The notes beneath the pieces were generated by a model that was given only the letters and a program-made list of their open reading frames with translations, made no database searches and was not told the DNA's origin. A stretch of 25,986 nucleotides of DNA, from positions 1 through 25,986 of the forward strand of contig CAZYLH010000015.1 of NCBI GenBank assembly GCA_964648695.1, read 5' to 3'. The position numbers were made by a program, and so were the translations under genes. Numbering within the stretch: the first letter of the stretch is position 1; each line of letters begins with the position of its first letter. This document shows positions 6,963 through 15,293 of the stretch, in pieces. This DNA comes from UBA4292 sp964648695 (GTDB taxonomy: Bacteria > Bacillota > Clostridia > Lachnospirales > Lachnospiraceae).

Positions 6963-6997
6963 ACGACACATCCTGAGATAAATTCAAGATGTGTCGT
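6959..6997 (-). terminator. Terminator of the GntR-ABC-permease operon
   Basis: On the minus strand ACGACACATC pairs with GATGTGTCGT. Inside, U-G and TGA/TCA pairs extend it to a 14-base-pair stem with a 7-base loop, followed by TTTTT. It lies 45 bases after the permease stop. The arms match those of the hairpin at 1-39. Confidence 0.85.
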
Positions 6998-7042
6998 CAC
7001 TCTATTTTTATATATGGGACGCTCTAACCATGCGAGCAGGTA

Positions 7043-8773
7043 TCACATGATCTCAACATCAATACCATAAATCCACTCATCACTCAGCAGATATTCATTT
7101 ATCAGCTCCATGGTTTTGGGCGTGAGTTCCTCATCGATGCCGATGTAAGTGCCATAATATTGGCCGTTAATATTAAAAGATACATACATCTCCTGCTCCC
7201 ACTCACCCCCAAAAAGCAGCTCATACTGCGTAAATATATCCAGTTCTTTAAGCTCCTCAACTAAAGTCTCATAAACTACCGCTAAATCATCCTGGGCATC
7301 ATCGGCAACACTATAGCCAAAATCATTCCTATACACATACAGATCAAAGTACATATACAGCGCATCTCCATACTCTGGAAGCACCTCTGCAAAATCGTAA
7401 AAACTATCATCTTCCAAAACGGTTTTTATAAAGCTCTCCATATCGTCTATGATGACATATCGGTAAATGGTTCTGCCGTTAAAAGTGATGGCAACTCTAA
7501 GATAATCATTATAAGACAAAAGCTCCCCATCATCCACCGCCTCTTTTAGCGCTTCTGATATGACCTCGTTAATCTCTTCATTTTCAAACTTAATCCCCGC
7601 TGTCAAATTGTCAAAAAATCTGTTTTTAAAAATCCCGTCTCCATAGTTGGTTTGGCTTATGATGCTGACAGATGTAATCTCATCGGCGTCTGGCAAAATC
7701 CCAACCTCTATGTAGCCATATATATAGATAAAGCCGACAAGAAGGACATTCGCCGCAAAAAGTCCCAGCACACCCGGCGCAGCCTTTATAACCATACGAA
7801 GCTTTCCCGTGGTCAAAAGCTCATAGAGGAAGTAGACAACGATGGCAATAATGTAAAGGACGAAGATGATAACAAGGTCGCTGCTGCTAATGCCATAATC
7901 CCTGTTTCTTAGCATCATTAAAATGTAATAGATAGGAAAAAAGGAGCATGTTAAGGCAGGCAAAGTACGAAGCAGCATCTGAACCTTCGGATTAATGGAG
8001 ACACTCTCCGCCTTCTCACTCTTTCTCCTCACAAAGAGCACCCCTCCGACTATCAGATAGATAAGCGCAAGAATGAAGGTATAGACAATACTGCGAAGCT
8101 CACTCCAGGACAAGTTAAAAAGAAGATTCCACGTCTCGTCCCAAAAAATATTTTCTCCTACATCCAATACCAGTACAGGAAAGAGACTTGTGACCATTTC
8201 CCTGATAAAGATAAGATAAGCTCTTGGCAAGAAAAGTATCATTATGATTACCGCCCACTGTCCAAAACGTGTACCCGTAATGCACTGGCCGATGATCACA
8301 GCAGCGCTGATAAGAAGTCCAACCACCAAGATAACTAAGAATACATACCATCCATCCCCTATCACCACATCTACAAAGTCCATCGGCAAGAACAACAGAT
8401 ACTCCACAATAGTAGGAATTATCAGCAATGCAAGTGTCCATGTGATAACCGCAGCCAGGTAGGTGATATACATGGTTGTTCTGCGCACAGGAAAGGAATG
8501 GTAAAAGTCGCTGGCATTTCTCTTTCCCACAAAGCTAAACAGCATATGCGCCATGAGAGGCATGAGCAGCATGATCAAAAGGATAAGCGGTGCAATGGAA
8601 AAGAAATCATACTCAACCGATACGTCCGGATACTCCAGTCTGTTTACAAACATAACCAGCGGAACAAGGATTGACTGCAAGATCAAAATCCCTCCGGATA
8701 CCACGCCAATTACACGCAGCTGCCGCATAGCCTCAAAATAGAGGTTCTTATCAAAAAAATTACAGCGCTTCAT
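7043..8773 (-). CDS. ABC transporter permease with large extracytoplasmic tail (YtrC/D-like)
   Basis: This 576-residue integral membrane protein is the presumed membrane half of the ABC system whose ATPase lies just upstream. Hydrophobic segments appear at about 20-43, 58-82, 101-129, 142-166, 172-190, 227-247, 268-286, 299-320 and 335-355. After them comes a soluble, acidic C-terminal domain (about 360-576) rich in DDE/EEL, unusual for a simple permease. The motif GKRNASDFYHSFPVRR after the second membrane segment is typical of YtrC/YtrD-like permeases found with GntR regulators. ATG 8773 is chosen because GGAGGAGG lies 6 bases before it and it sits one base after the ATPase stop; a longer in-frame start at 8830 lies within the ATPase gene. 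The substrate is unknown. B. subtilis ytr genes respond to cell-wall antibiotics, but that is only an analogy. Confidence 0.8.
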   Translation of the reverse strand: MKRCNFFDKNLYFEAMRQLRVIGVVSGGILILQSILVPLVMFVNRLEYPDVSVEYDFFSIAPLILLIMLLMPLMAHMLFSFVGKRNASDFYHSFPVRRTTMYITYLAAVITWTLALLIIPTIVEYLLFLPMDFVDVVIGDGWYVFLVILVVGLLISAAVIIGQCITGTRFGQWAVIIMILFLPRAYLIFIREMVTSLFPVLVLDVGENIFWDETWNLLFNLSWSELRSIVYTFILALIYLIVGGVLFVRRKSEKAESVSINPKVQMLLRTLPALTCSFFPIYYILMMLRNRDYGISSSDLVIIFVLYIIAIVVYFLYELLTTGKLRMVIKAAPGVLGLFAANVLLVGFIYIYGYIEVGILPDADEITSVSIISQTNYGDGIFKNRFFDNLTAGIKFENEEINEVISEALKEAVDDGELLSYNDYLRVAITFNGRTIYRYVIIDDMESFIKTVLEDDSFYDFAEVLPEYGDALYMYFDLYVYRNDFGYSVADDAQDDLAVVYETLVEELKELDIFTQYELLFGGEWEQEMYVSFNINGQYYGTYIGIDEELTPKTMELINEYLLSDEWIYGIDVEIM

Positions 8774-8774
8774 A

Positions 8775-9716
8775 TCACTCCTCCTCCCCAAACACATTTT
8801 CAAATGAATATCCCAGCGCCTCCACCTCATATGTGAAAACCTCCTCCAGTGTCAGAGGAAGTGCCTCTAATATGATGGGATCTTCTTTTGAAAGAATCTC
8901 TATAATCCGTTTCTGATCTCCGCGCATGATCATGTTGCATACAGAACCGGCTTTTGAAAAATGCAATATAGATATCTCCTCGTCTTTATCCCCAAAAACC
9001 CCAAGACAGCTCTCAATAAAGCTTCTGTCATAGTCCTTCTTAAATGCCAGCTGAAGCTTAAAGAGACTTGATTTTAAGGAATCTATATCACTCTGTAACA
9101 CCAATCCCCCCTTGTGAAGAAGTGCGAGTTGATCACATATATCCTCAAGCTCGCGAAGCGAGTGCGATGTGATTATGGCAGTCGCTTTTCTGTCTGCAAT
9201 GTCCCGGCATATTAGCCCTTTTACCAGGTTTCTCATAACCGGATCCAACCCGTCAAATGTCTCGTCAAATAAGATATACTCCGTCCTGCATGACAAAGCT
9301 AAAATGGTGATAGCCTGGCGCCGCATTCCCTTGCTAAAGGTAGTAAGTGACTTTTTTGCGTTTAACCCAAATATCTTAGTAAGCTCATGAAAATAGTCCA
9401 TGTCAAATGTCGGATACATAGCCCGATATATCTGAGCCATGCGCAGCATACTTGCACCGCCAAGGAAGTATAGATCATCCGCCACAAAGACCATTTTCTT
9501 CTTGATATCCGGATTCTCATATATCGCCTGCCCATCAACACAGACCTCTCCCCCGTCCGCTCTATAGATACCTGTGATCAGGCGCATAAGCGTGGACTTG
9601 CCAGCGCCGTTTGTGCCCACCATGCCAAAAATGCAGTGATCTGCAATGTTAAGATTGATATCCCTAAGCGCAGTAATATCATCAAAACGCTTTGTAGCCC
9701 CCTTTACTTCAATCAT
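8775..9716 (-). CDS. ABC transporter ATP-binding protein (YtrB-like)
   Basis: This 313-residue cytoplasmic ATPase energises the adjacent permease. Motifs: Walker A GTNGAGKST (34-42), a family-typical degenerate signature FSKGMRRQ (127-134) instead of LSGGQ, Walker B YILFDE (147-152), D-loop GLDP (156-159) and switch His185 in TSHSLRELED. Thr replaces the usual Pro after the catalytic Glu (DETFDGLDP). A C-terminal extension of about 100 residues follows the ATPase core. ATG 9716 is preferred to the upstream ATG because GAGGGGG lies 9 bases before it; the upstream ATG touches the ribosome site. It overlaps the regulator gene by 8 bases, which indicates coupled translation in the regulator-ATPase-permease order. 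Confidence 0.9.
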   Translation of the reverse strand: MIEVKGATKRFDDITALRDINLNIADHCIFGMVGTNGAGKSTLMRLITGIYRADGGEVCVDGQAIYENPDIKKKMVFVADDLYFLGGASMLRMAQIYRAMYPTFDMDYFHELTKIFGLNAKKSLTTFSKGMRRQAITILALSCRTEYILFDETFDGLDPVMRNLVKGLICRDIADRKATAIITSHSLRELEDICDQLALLHKGGLVLQSDIDSLKSSLFKLQLAFKKDYDRSFIESCLGVFGDKDEEISILHFSKAGSVCNMIMRGDQKRIIEILSKEDPIILEALPLTLEEVFTYEVEALGYSFENVFGEEE

Positions 9717-10092
9717 TTTTTTCATCCCCCTCTCTGTATACACCGCGCACTGTCTCTAACACCTCCTCCAAGCTCACATCCGCCAGCTTTAGCTTGGCAG
9801 TGATCCTTAAAATTTCATCAAGCATTCCACGGCGGTTTTTCTTGATCAAGTCTATCGCGCTCTCTGACACAAAAACTCCCTTACCCGGAACTGAATATGT
9901 AAGCCCCCTCCTATCCAGCTCCTGATATGCCTTCTGGATAGTATTTGGATTTATCGACAGTTCTACGGACAGCTTCCTCACGGATGGGATTTTGTCTCCG
10001 GGCAAAAAAACGCCCCTAAGCACAAACTCCTCAAACTGGGATATGATCTGTTCATAGACCGGTGTTCTGGACAAAGCATCCAAGTAAAACAT
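9709..10092 (-). CDS. GntR-family (YtrA type) transcriptional regulator
   Basis: This 127-residue regulator has an N-terminal winged helix (PVYEQIISQFEEFVLRGVFLPGDKIPSVRKLSVELSINPNTIQKAYQELDRRGLTYSVPGKGVFV) and a short helical C-terminus (about 75-127). That short tail is the hallmark of the YtrA subfamily, which lacks a large ligand domain and normally represses the ABC operon it heads. ATG 10092 has GGAGG 5 bases upstream; an ATG at 10104 overlaps that ribosome site and is less likely. The operon promoter overlaps a 20-base palindrome at 10148-10167, a good candidate for its own operator. The inducing signal is not evident. Confidence 0.9.
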   Translation of the reverse strand: MFYLDALSRTPVYEQIISQFEEFVLRGVFLPGDKIPSVRKLSVELSINPNTIQKAYQELDRRGLTYSVPGKGVFVSESAIDLIKKNRRGMLDEILRITAKLKLADVSLEEVLETVRGVYREGDEKND

Positions 10093-10147
10093 GTATACCT
10101 CCATTTTTGCTATAGGCTTCTTTTAAGCAATGGTTAAAGCAGTTATA

Positions 10148-10167
10148 TATCTGTTCTATTACAGATA
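10148..10167 (-). promoter_or_regulatory. Candidate GntR/YtrA operator
   Basis: TATCTGT-TCTATT-ACAGATA has perfect 7-base inverted arms around a 6-base spacer. It overlaps the -10 box and start region of the operon that begins with the regulator, so autorepression is the simple reading. Confidence 0.65.
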
Positions 10168-10193
10168 GTACGCCTAGTCGCATCAAATGTCAA
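10165..10193 (-). promoter_or_regulatory. Promoter of the GntR-ABC-permease operon
   Basis: On the minus strand, a perfect TTGACA (10188-10193), a 17-base spacer and TACTAT (10165-10170) lie about 75 bases before the regulator start. Confidence 0.8.
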
Positions 10194-10210
10194 TATATTT
10201 GAAAAAATTT

Positions 10211-10252
10211 AAAAAAAATAACTGCCGCACTTAATTTCATGCAGCAGCTATT
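10211..10252 (-). terminator. Terminator after the DUF2298 gene
   Basis: On the minus strand AATAGCTGCTGCA pairs with TGCGGCAGTTATT (13 pairs, two of them G-U) around a 10-base loop, followed by at least seven T. It lies 23 bases after the stop. Confidence 0.9.
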
Positions 10253-10275
10253 ATTAAAACAATTAAACTCATCAC

Positions 10276-12495
10276 CTAAAAGGCATATATCCTTGTTCCC
10301 GGGTAGTTCTCCTGCTCCTCTCCCTCATATACCAGAGTCCCCAGCTCCTCAAAGTTTTCCAGCATGATGGTCCCGTATTTTTCATATTCGTTTGTCCCAA
10401 CAAAGATATAGTCAATATCATATTTTTCTATCAACTCCTCCACCTCGTCTATGTCGCTTGAGGTATAGATTGTCAGGATATCCTCTATTCTCTGGTTTAG
10501 AGCCTCCAGATCATTTCGCCAAAGCCACTCATGTGTATACCAGCCTGCAACCGTAGAAAGCCCTGTCACTGCGGAGACCACATTGTAGGATGTATAGCTC
10601 TCTCCGTTTGCCTCCAGAATTACCGCCGTCCCATCAACATTTTCCATAAGCCAACGTATTGCCTCGGCATCTTCAGAAAAATCCGTCTCCAAATATGCTG
10701 TGGCATCGCTTCCCTGATATGCGCTTGTATCAGTCACATCTCCAAGCCAGAGATTTACCGCTGTTGGAAAATACCCTATAGTCCACACCAAAAGAAGCAG
10801 CATAACCGCGCCAAATGCGCGTGGTCTTTTCCTCTTTCTTGCCACAAGCAGTTTAATAATAGCGTAACTCATCATCAGGGCAAAGATCACAAACGCCTGA
10901 TAGGTAAATTTAAACATGGTGTTGGCTCTTGCATAGCCCTGCTCATAGATATCCCGCACATAGATAATTTCCGGCAGAATGACTAATAAGATGGCCAAAG
11001 CGCTCATAATTATAAAAAAGAGCTCTTTAACAGCCCTCCTTCGCACAAACAGCGCATATCCCAAAACTGTTACAACCGGTATTCCCCACAGGATGATAAG
11101 CTGGTAGAGCCGGCTGTGGTTTTGCGCCAAGGCAATTCCCGAAAACATGCTGTCAAAGTCCAGAGTAAACGGCAACACAACCAGTGAGGATATCACTAGC
11201 GCAAGAAGGGCCTGTAGCGCAGTCACAAGCACAAAAGTCTTTGGAGCCAAATAGTGTTTTTTTATGTTGATGGCTAAAATGACCAGCCCCGCAGCCGCAA
11301 AGTAAATCGCAAAGTCCCAGAAATTCGTCCACTGAAAGATGCCAACTAAGACGCTTAATGCAATAATTTCTGGTTGAATGATTTCCTTTATCCACCCTCT
11401 TATGCCTTTGCATAACGCCACATCTGTGGTGCTAATCTTCTTTTCGCTTCTTAAATACCAGGAAAGCAAAATCGATATAAATAAGAGCACGAACATCAGA
11501 TTTATCACATGAGCGTGCAAATCTCCCAGCAAAAACGAATAGCTTGGGTATTCGTGGATGGTCTTATCCTGGGTTTCCGGGACATATCCAATATAGCGCG
11601 TGGAGTCAGAAAACCAGTAGGTACTAACCTCTACGCCAAGCATTTCCTGTAGCGCAGGAATAAGGTGTGCAAAGACAATGTAGTGGCCGTTTCCAGCTAA
11701 AGTAAGCGCCATGCCAGCAAGCACTCCCCCCGCATAGGCCAGTCCCTTCGCGCGCCTTTTTTTCTCCGAAAAGGATTTAAGGAGCATGGTGTGAACGATG
11801 CTAAAGCCCATCACAAAAACCGCCGCGGGCAGAAAAGCCCGAAACAGGTTATAAGAGTTTTCCAGCTTTAAAAAAAAGAGCTTTGTCATAAATACGACGT
11901 AGTACTGTCCGCCGTAGTAGTAGTTTATGGTCTCGCCGGAATACCACATGTCCTGCGCCGGAAGCGTATCGCTTCTCATCATGCTTGCCATGATGCCGTA
12001 GTCCATAAGCTTTTCTGTTCCGTACGCAGCAGGGCGAAAGCCGATCAGATACTGCCACATGACAAAGAGCGCTAAAAAGAGCAGCTCCTCCTTAATGATT
12101 AAATCAAGGTCTAGGGAAAAATCGCTTACATCTTCCGTTTTCCTAAGTATCCCGTTTTTTGATATTAAAAAGCATCCCCAGCAGAGAAGGTAAACCAACA
12201 GGCAGACGATTATGCATGTCACAGCTCTAAACGGAGCGCCTATACAACAGATGACCCAAGTGATAAGACCACATAGGGCAATGCTTAAAATTTTAGACGC
12301 AAAATATCCTCTGTCTGATAACGGTAAGAGGAGTTTCAGCGAAAGCGGCAGTACCCCAATGCCCATAAAAAAAGTAAAGCCCCACCACTTAAATACTAGG
12401 AGAGAATCCTCCGTTCCCAGCAAAAATATGGCGGCTATTATGATACAGGTAAATGCGATGACATAGGCGATTGTTTTCTTACACAAACTAGTCAT
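10276..12495 (-). CDS. DUF2298 (YYY family) polytopic membrane protein
   Basis: This 739-residue membrane protein belongs to the DUF2298/Chlor_Arch_YYY family, thought to be GT-C-like glycosyltransferases, although no reaction is established that I know of. The family core is clear: GFRPAAYGTEKLMDYG at 152-167, WYSGETINYYYGGQY at 184-198, IHEYPSYSFLLGDLHAHV at 313-330. There are many hydrophobic segments through about residue 580, starting at 10-27 and 38-58. The C-terminal soluble region (about 605-739) includes AIRWLMENVDGTAVILEA, VSAVTGLSTVAGWYTHEWLWR and DIDYIFVGTNEYEKYG, again standard for the family. ATG 12495 has AGAAGGA about 10 bases upstream. It follows the glycosyltransferase by 29 bases with no terminator, so both probably form a lipid-linked sugar or surface-glycan module. 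The substrate is unknown. Confidence 0.88.
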   Translation of the reverse strand: MTSLCKKTIAYVIAFTCIIIAAIFLLGTEDSLLVFKWWGFTFFMGIGVLPLSLKLLLPLSDRGYFASKILSIALCGLITWVICCIGAPFRAVTCIIVCLLVYLLCWGCFLISKNGILRKTEDVSDFSLDLDLIIKEELLFLALFVMWQYLIGFRPAAYGTEKLMDYGIMASMMRSDTLPAQDMWYSGETINYYYGGQYYVVFMTKLFFLKLENSYNLFRAFLPAAVFVMGFSIVHTMLLKSFSEKKRRAKGLAYAGGVLAGMALTLAGNGHYIVFAHLIPALQEMLGVEVSTYWFSDSTRYIGYVPETQDKTIHEYPSYSFLLGDLHAHVINLMFVLLFISILLSWYLRSEKKISTTDVALCKGIRGWIKEIIQPEIIALSVLVGIFQWTNFWDFAIYFAAAGLVILAINIKKHYLAPKTFVLVTALQALLALVISSLVVLPFTLDFDSMFSGIALAQNHSRLYQLIILWGIPVVTVLGYALFVRRRAVKELFFIIMSALAILLVILPEIIYVRDIYEQGYARANTMFKFTYQAFVIFALMMSYAIIKLLVARKRKRPRAFGAVMLLLLVWTIGYFPTAVNLWLGDVTDTSAYQGSDATAYLETDFSEDAEAIRWLMENVDGTAVILEANGESYTSYNVVSAVTGLSTVAGWYTHEWLWRNDLEALNQRIEDILTIYTSSDIDEVEELIEKYDIDYIFVGTNEYEKYGTIMLENFEELGTLVYEGEEQENYPGTRIYAF

Positions 12496-12524
12496 ATTAT
12501 TTATGTCCTTCTATAAAAGTCAGC

Positions 12525-13244
12525 TTAGAGCATTGTCCTTGAATTTATAGAATTTCTGATTATCACAAAATCCCTGACAGCACATATCCCTGTCATAAAA
12601 ATCTTTTTCAGGTTGACAGAATTTTCTCCGTCCCACCTTCCTCTAAAGGTAATCGGATAATAGTAGGTTTTTCCAAACTTTGTGTAGAGGACTGTGATTA
12701 TCACATTTGTCAGATTATATTTTTCTGGAATATAATCCAAGAGGTCTTTTAGCTCATCTGCCTTCATAAGGCGAAATGGCGTATTTGCATCCTTAACACT
12801 GGCTCTAAAGATAACAAAAAGAAGCAGTCGAAGGACATATGCCACAAGCACCCGCAAGAACCCGTCCTGCCTCTCAGTCCTGTTTCCTATTAAGAGTCCG
12901 CATTTTTCCCTATCATTCCAGAATTGCCAAAACTCATCCGGACGGGTCTGCCCGTCAGAATCCGTCTGAAAGATATAATCCGCCCCTTCTTCAATGGCAA
13001 GCTTATAGCCATAAAGGATTGTTGCCCCGTGTCCCTCATTTTTCTTTGTCACAACCATAAGCTGCGGATTTTTTTCTGCCATCTCTAACAGAGTCACATC
13101 CGTCCAATCAGTGCTGCCGTCATTAATCACTAAGAGCCTTGATTCTGGTCCCACTTTTTTGACAATATCACACCACTTTCCCACCACATGCCTGATACAT
13201 GCCTGCTCGTTATAAGCAGGCATAACTACGTATAAAGTATCCAT
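12525..13244 (-). CDS. DPM1-like family 2 glycosyltransferase
   Basis: This 239-residue GT-A transferase resembles dolichol/polyprenyl-phosphate sugar synthases. Motifs: VVMPAYNEQACI (6-17), VINDGSTDWT (39-48), NEGHGATILYGYKLA (69-83), TDSDGQTRPDEF (94-105; the DSD is the metal site), and ANTPFRLMKADEL (153-165). A mildly hydrophobic patch (131-147, RVLVAYVLRLLLFVIFR) probably touches the membrane, but there is no C-terminal membrane pair or GtrA domain. It likely loads a sugar onto a polyprenyl phosphate for use by the multi-membrane DUF2298 protein encoded next; that pairing is inference. ATG 13244 has AGGTG 5 bases upstream. I see no convincing promoter in the 78 bases before it, so it may depend partly on readthrough from dapAB. 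Confidence 0.88.
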   Translation of the reverse strand: MDTLYVVMPAYNEQACIRHVVGKWCDIVKKVGPESRLLVINDGSTDWTDVTLLEMAEKNPQLMVVTKKNEGHGATILYGYKLAIEEGADYIFQTDSDGQTRPDEFWQFWNDREKCGLLIGNRTERQDGFLRVLVAYVLRLLLFVIFRASVKDANTPFRLMKADELKDLLDYIPEKYNLTNVIITVLYTKFGKTYYYPITFRGRWDGENSVNLKKIFMTGICAVRDFVIIRNSINSRTML

Positions 13245-13268
13245 TTTTTCACCTGTCTCTTACAAATC

Positions 13269-13305
13269 AAAAGGCCCTTTTAGCTTTTATGCACCAGAGC
13301 CTTTT
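13269..13305. terminator. Hairpin between dapB and the glycosyltransferase gene
   Basis: AAAAGGCCCT pairs with AGAGCCTTTT (10 pairs, one A-C or G-U depending on strand) around a 17-base loop. Its T-rich arm gives a moderate terminator for dapAB on the minus strand. The weak tail suggests partial readthrough. Confidence 0.5.
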
Positions 13306-13322
13306 TCTTTCCTTACTGAAAT

Positions 13323-14081
13323 TTATAACTTGATCACATCGCTCATATCATACATCCCGGGCTCTTTTTTCGTCAAAAATGCCGCCGCGCTGACCGCGCC
13401 CTTAGCAAAGACAGACTTTGAATAAGCCCTGTGGCTTAAGGTGATAACCTCATCAAGCCCCGCAAATATAACGTCATGATCCCCCACAATGGTGCCGCCC
13501 CTTACCGCGCTTATCCCAAGCTCCTTTTTATCACGCTTTTGCCGCCTTTCAGAACGGTCAAAGATATACTCATACCTTTCATCGCAGGACTGGTTTATGG
13601 CATCAGCCATAGCAAGCGCCGTTCCACTCGGAGCGTCAAGCTTCTGGTTATGATGCTTTTCCACAATCTCCACATCATATCCCGCCTCAAAGAGCAGTGG
13701 AGAAATCTCACCCAAAACCTTTAAAAGAAAGTTTACGCCAAGGGACATGTTTGCGGACTTTAAAACCGCCGTCTTTTTGGAAATCTCAGATATCCTCTCA
13801 GTCTGCTCTTCGCTAAGGCCCGTAGAGCAAAGCACAACCGGAACCTTACTGCTCTCACAGTAGTCAAGGAGCGCGTCCACCGCCGCCGATGAGGAAAAGT
13901 CTATAATCACATCCGGCTTTTCCTTAACGTCCGCTATTTTTTCATAGACGGGAAAGTCATATGTATTATCATTTTTTATATCCACACCGGCGCATACGTA
14001 CATGTCCTGTCTCTGTGCCACAATATCCGCCACAACATGGCCCATTTTCCCGCAGCAGCCATATATCAAAGCCTTGATCAT
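13323..14081 (-). CDS. dapB: 4-hydroxy-tetrahydrodipicolinate reductase
   Basis: DapB reduces the DapA product to tetrahydrodipicolinate with NAD(P)H on the way to diaminopimelate and lysine. From ATG 14081 it has 252 residues, normal for short Firmicute forms. The Rossmann motif YGCCGKMG is at 7-14, with Cys in place of the common Ala/Gly between glycines. DFSSSAAVDALLDYC and STGLSEEQ follow. The catalytic and family signature EKHHNQKLDAPSGTA is at 141-155, and the tail includes FAGLDEVITLSHRAYSKSVFAKGA. ATG 14081 is chosen over an upstream start at 14111 because GGAGGAG lies 6 bases before it and this leaves a 16-base gap to dapA. It is controlled with dapA by the lysine riboswitch. Confidence 0.97.
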   Translation of the reverse strand: MIKALIYGCCGKMGHVVADIVAQRQDMYVCAGVDIKNDNTYDFPVYEKIADVKEKPDVIIDFSSSAAVDALLDYCESSKVPVVLCSTGLSEEQTERISEISKKTAVLKSANMSLGVNFLLKVLGEISPLLFEAGYDVEIVEKHHNQKLDAPSGTALAMADAINQSCDERYEYIFDRSERRQKRDKKELGISAVRGGTIVGDHDVIFAGLDEVITLSHRAYSKSVFAKGAVSAAAFLTKKEPGMYDMSDVIKL

Positions 14082-14097
14082 CTCGCACTCCTCCACA

Positions 14098-14982
14098 TTA
14101 AAGCATCCCAAGCTTAGAAAGCTCTGCTCTTAACACCTCCGCATGCGCTTCCTCCATCTGAGTTAGGGGCATACGAAGCACATTTTCACAGTATCCAAGC
14201 ATATTCATGGCAGCCTTTACGGGAATGGGGTTTACCTCAGAAAACAGAGCGTTAATGAGGGGGATCGCACGAAGCTGCAGCTTTGCGCTCTTTTTTACAT
14301 CCCCGCCAAAATAGCTCTGGCAAATACCATGCGTGTATCCCGGAACAACGTTTGAGAGTACGGAGATAACGCCGCTTGCGCCCAAGGAAAGCAGTGGAAC
14401 AATCTGATCATCATTTCCTGAGTATACGTCAAAATTTTCCGGAAGCTTACTCATAAGGGTAGCTGCAAAGCTGATATCCCCCGTAGCCTCCTTTACCGCC
14501 ACGATATTTTCCACATCATTTGCAAGGCGAAGTATGGTGGAAGCCTGGATTAAAACGCCGGTTCTTCCAGGAATATTGTACAGGATAACGGGGAGCTTAA
14601 TACTCTCAGCCACCGCGCGAAAATGCGCATACAGTCCATTCTGAGTGGCCTTATTATAATATGGAGATACCAGTAAAACAGCGTCCGCGCCTGCTTTTTC
14701 GGCCTCCTGTGAGAGATAAATAGCTGTCTCTGTGCTGTTGCTTCCTGTTCCGGCGATCACAGGAAGTCTTCCATTTACCTGCTTCACACAAAACCGGATG
14801 CACTCAATATGCTCCTCATGGCTTAGCGTGGACGCCTCGCCTGTGGTACCGCACACGATTATCGCATCTGTTCTGCCTAAAATCTGTGCCTCAATAATCC
14901 TTGCGAATGCCGGATAATCCACCTCACCTGTAGCTGTAAACGGTGTAATAATCGCAACACCGGCCCCCTTAAATATAGACAT
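14098..14982 (-). CDS. dapA: 4-hydroxy-tetrahydrodipicolinate synthase
   Basis: DapA condenses pyruvate with aspartate semialdehyde, the first committed step to diaminopimelate (peptidoglycan) and lysine. At 294 residues it has the usual full length. Visible active-site residues: Thr46-Thr47 in CGTTGEAST, Tyr109 in VSPYYNK, Tyr135 in LYNIPGRTG with Arg140, and the Schiff-base Lys164 in VAVKEATG. These match the standard triad and pyruvate lysine. ATG 14982 has GAGGG 4-5 bases upstream. It is first in the dapA-dapB operon, with a consensus promoter at 15294-15322 and a lysine riboswitch with terminator in the leader, so transcription should fall when lysine is plentiful. Confidence 0.98.
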   Translation of the reverse strand: MSIFKGAGVAIITPFTATGEVDYPAFARIIEAQILGRTDAIIVCGTTGEASTLSHEEHIECIRFCVKQVNGRLPVIAGTGSNSTETAIYLSQEAEKAGADAVLLVSPYYNKATQNGLYAHFRAVAESIKLPVILYNIPGRTGVLIQASTILRLANDVENIVAVKEATGDISFAATLMSKLPENFDVYSGNDDQIVPLLSLGASGVISVLSNVVPGYTHGICQSYFGGDVKKSAKLQLRAIPLINALFSEVNPIPVKAAMNMLGYCENVLRMPLTQMEEAHAEVLRAELSKLGML

Positions 14983-15053
14983 AGTCCCTCTTTTCTGCGC
15001 TGTTTTTTATTTTTCCGATAAGTCAATCAGCGCTCATCCTTACCGGCTTTCAC

Positions 15054-15082
15054 GAAAAAAGGCTGCACCCTAAGGGCAGCCT
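15054..15082 (-). terminator. Lysine-riboswitch expression-platform terminator
   Basis: On the minus strand AGGCTGC pairs with GCAGCCT, with CCC/GGG pairs inside, followed by six T. The 3' arm (15060-15066) can instead pair with AGGGCTGC (15116-15123) at the aptamer end, which contains the P1 3' strand. This makes terminator and antiterminator mutually exclusive. Confidence 0.9.
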
Positions 15083-15113
15083 GTAAGTACAATTTTACAA
15101 TCATACACGGGAT

Positions 15114-15279
15114 AAGCAGCCCTCCATCCCCCTAAGGGATGACAGTCATATGATTATTCACCATATGCCCAAGAACAGGAGCGAACGGTTTTCCTGCCTT
15201 TCGGCGCTCTCACCTTTCCCCCGCCATGTCCGCTCACACTCTCATTACGGGGTACTAATCAATCGCGCAACCTCTACTT
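15114..15279 (-). ncRNA. Lysine riboswitch (L box) aptamer
   Basis: The leader of dapA carries the conserved L-box core in the right order on the minus strand: AGAGGTTGCG then TAGTA near the 5' side, GCGCCGAAAGGCAGG (15193-15207), GGGCATATG with a pairing CATATGACTGTCAT (15139-15147 holds GACTGTCAT), and GGATGGAGGGCTGCTT at the 3' end. P1 can form from AAGTAG (15274-15279) and CTGCTT (15114-15119). This matches the B. subtilis lysC element segment by segment. With the terminator at 15054-15082 it is expected to switch dapAB off in lysine. It accounts for most of the 367-base stretch without a gene between dapA and the SSB-like gene. Confidence 0.93.
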
Positions 15280-15293
15280 CATTTATTGAATAC

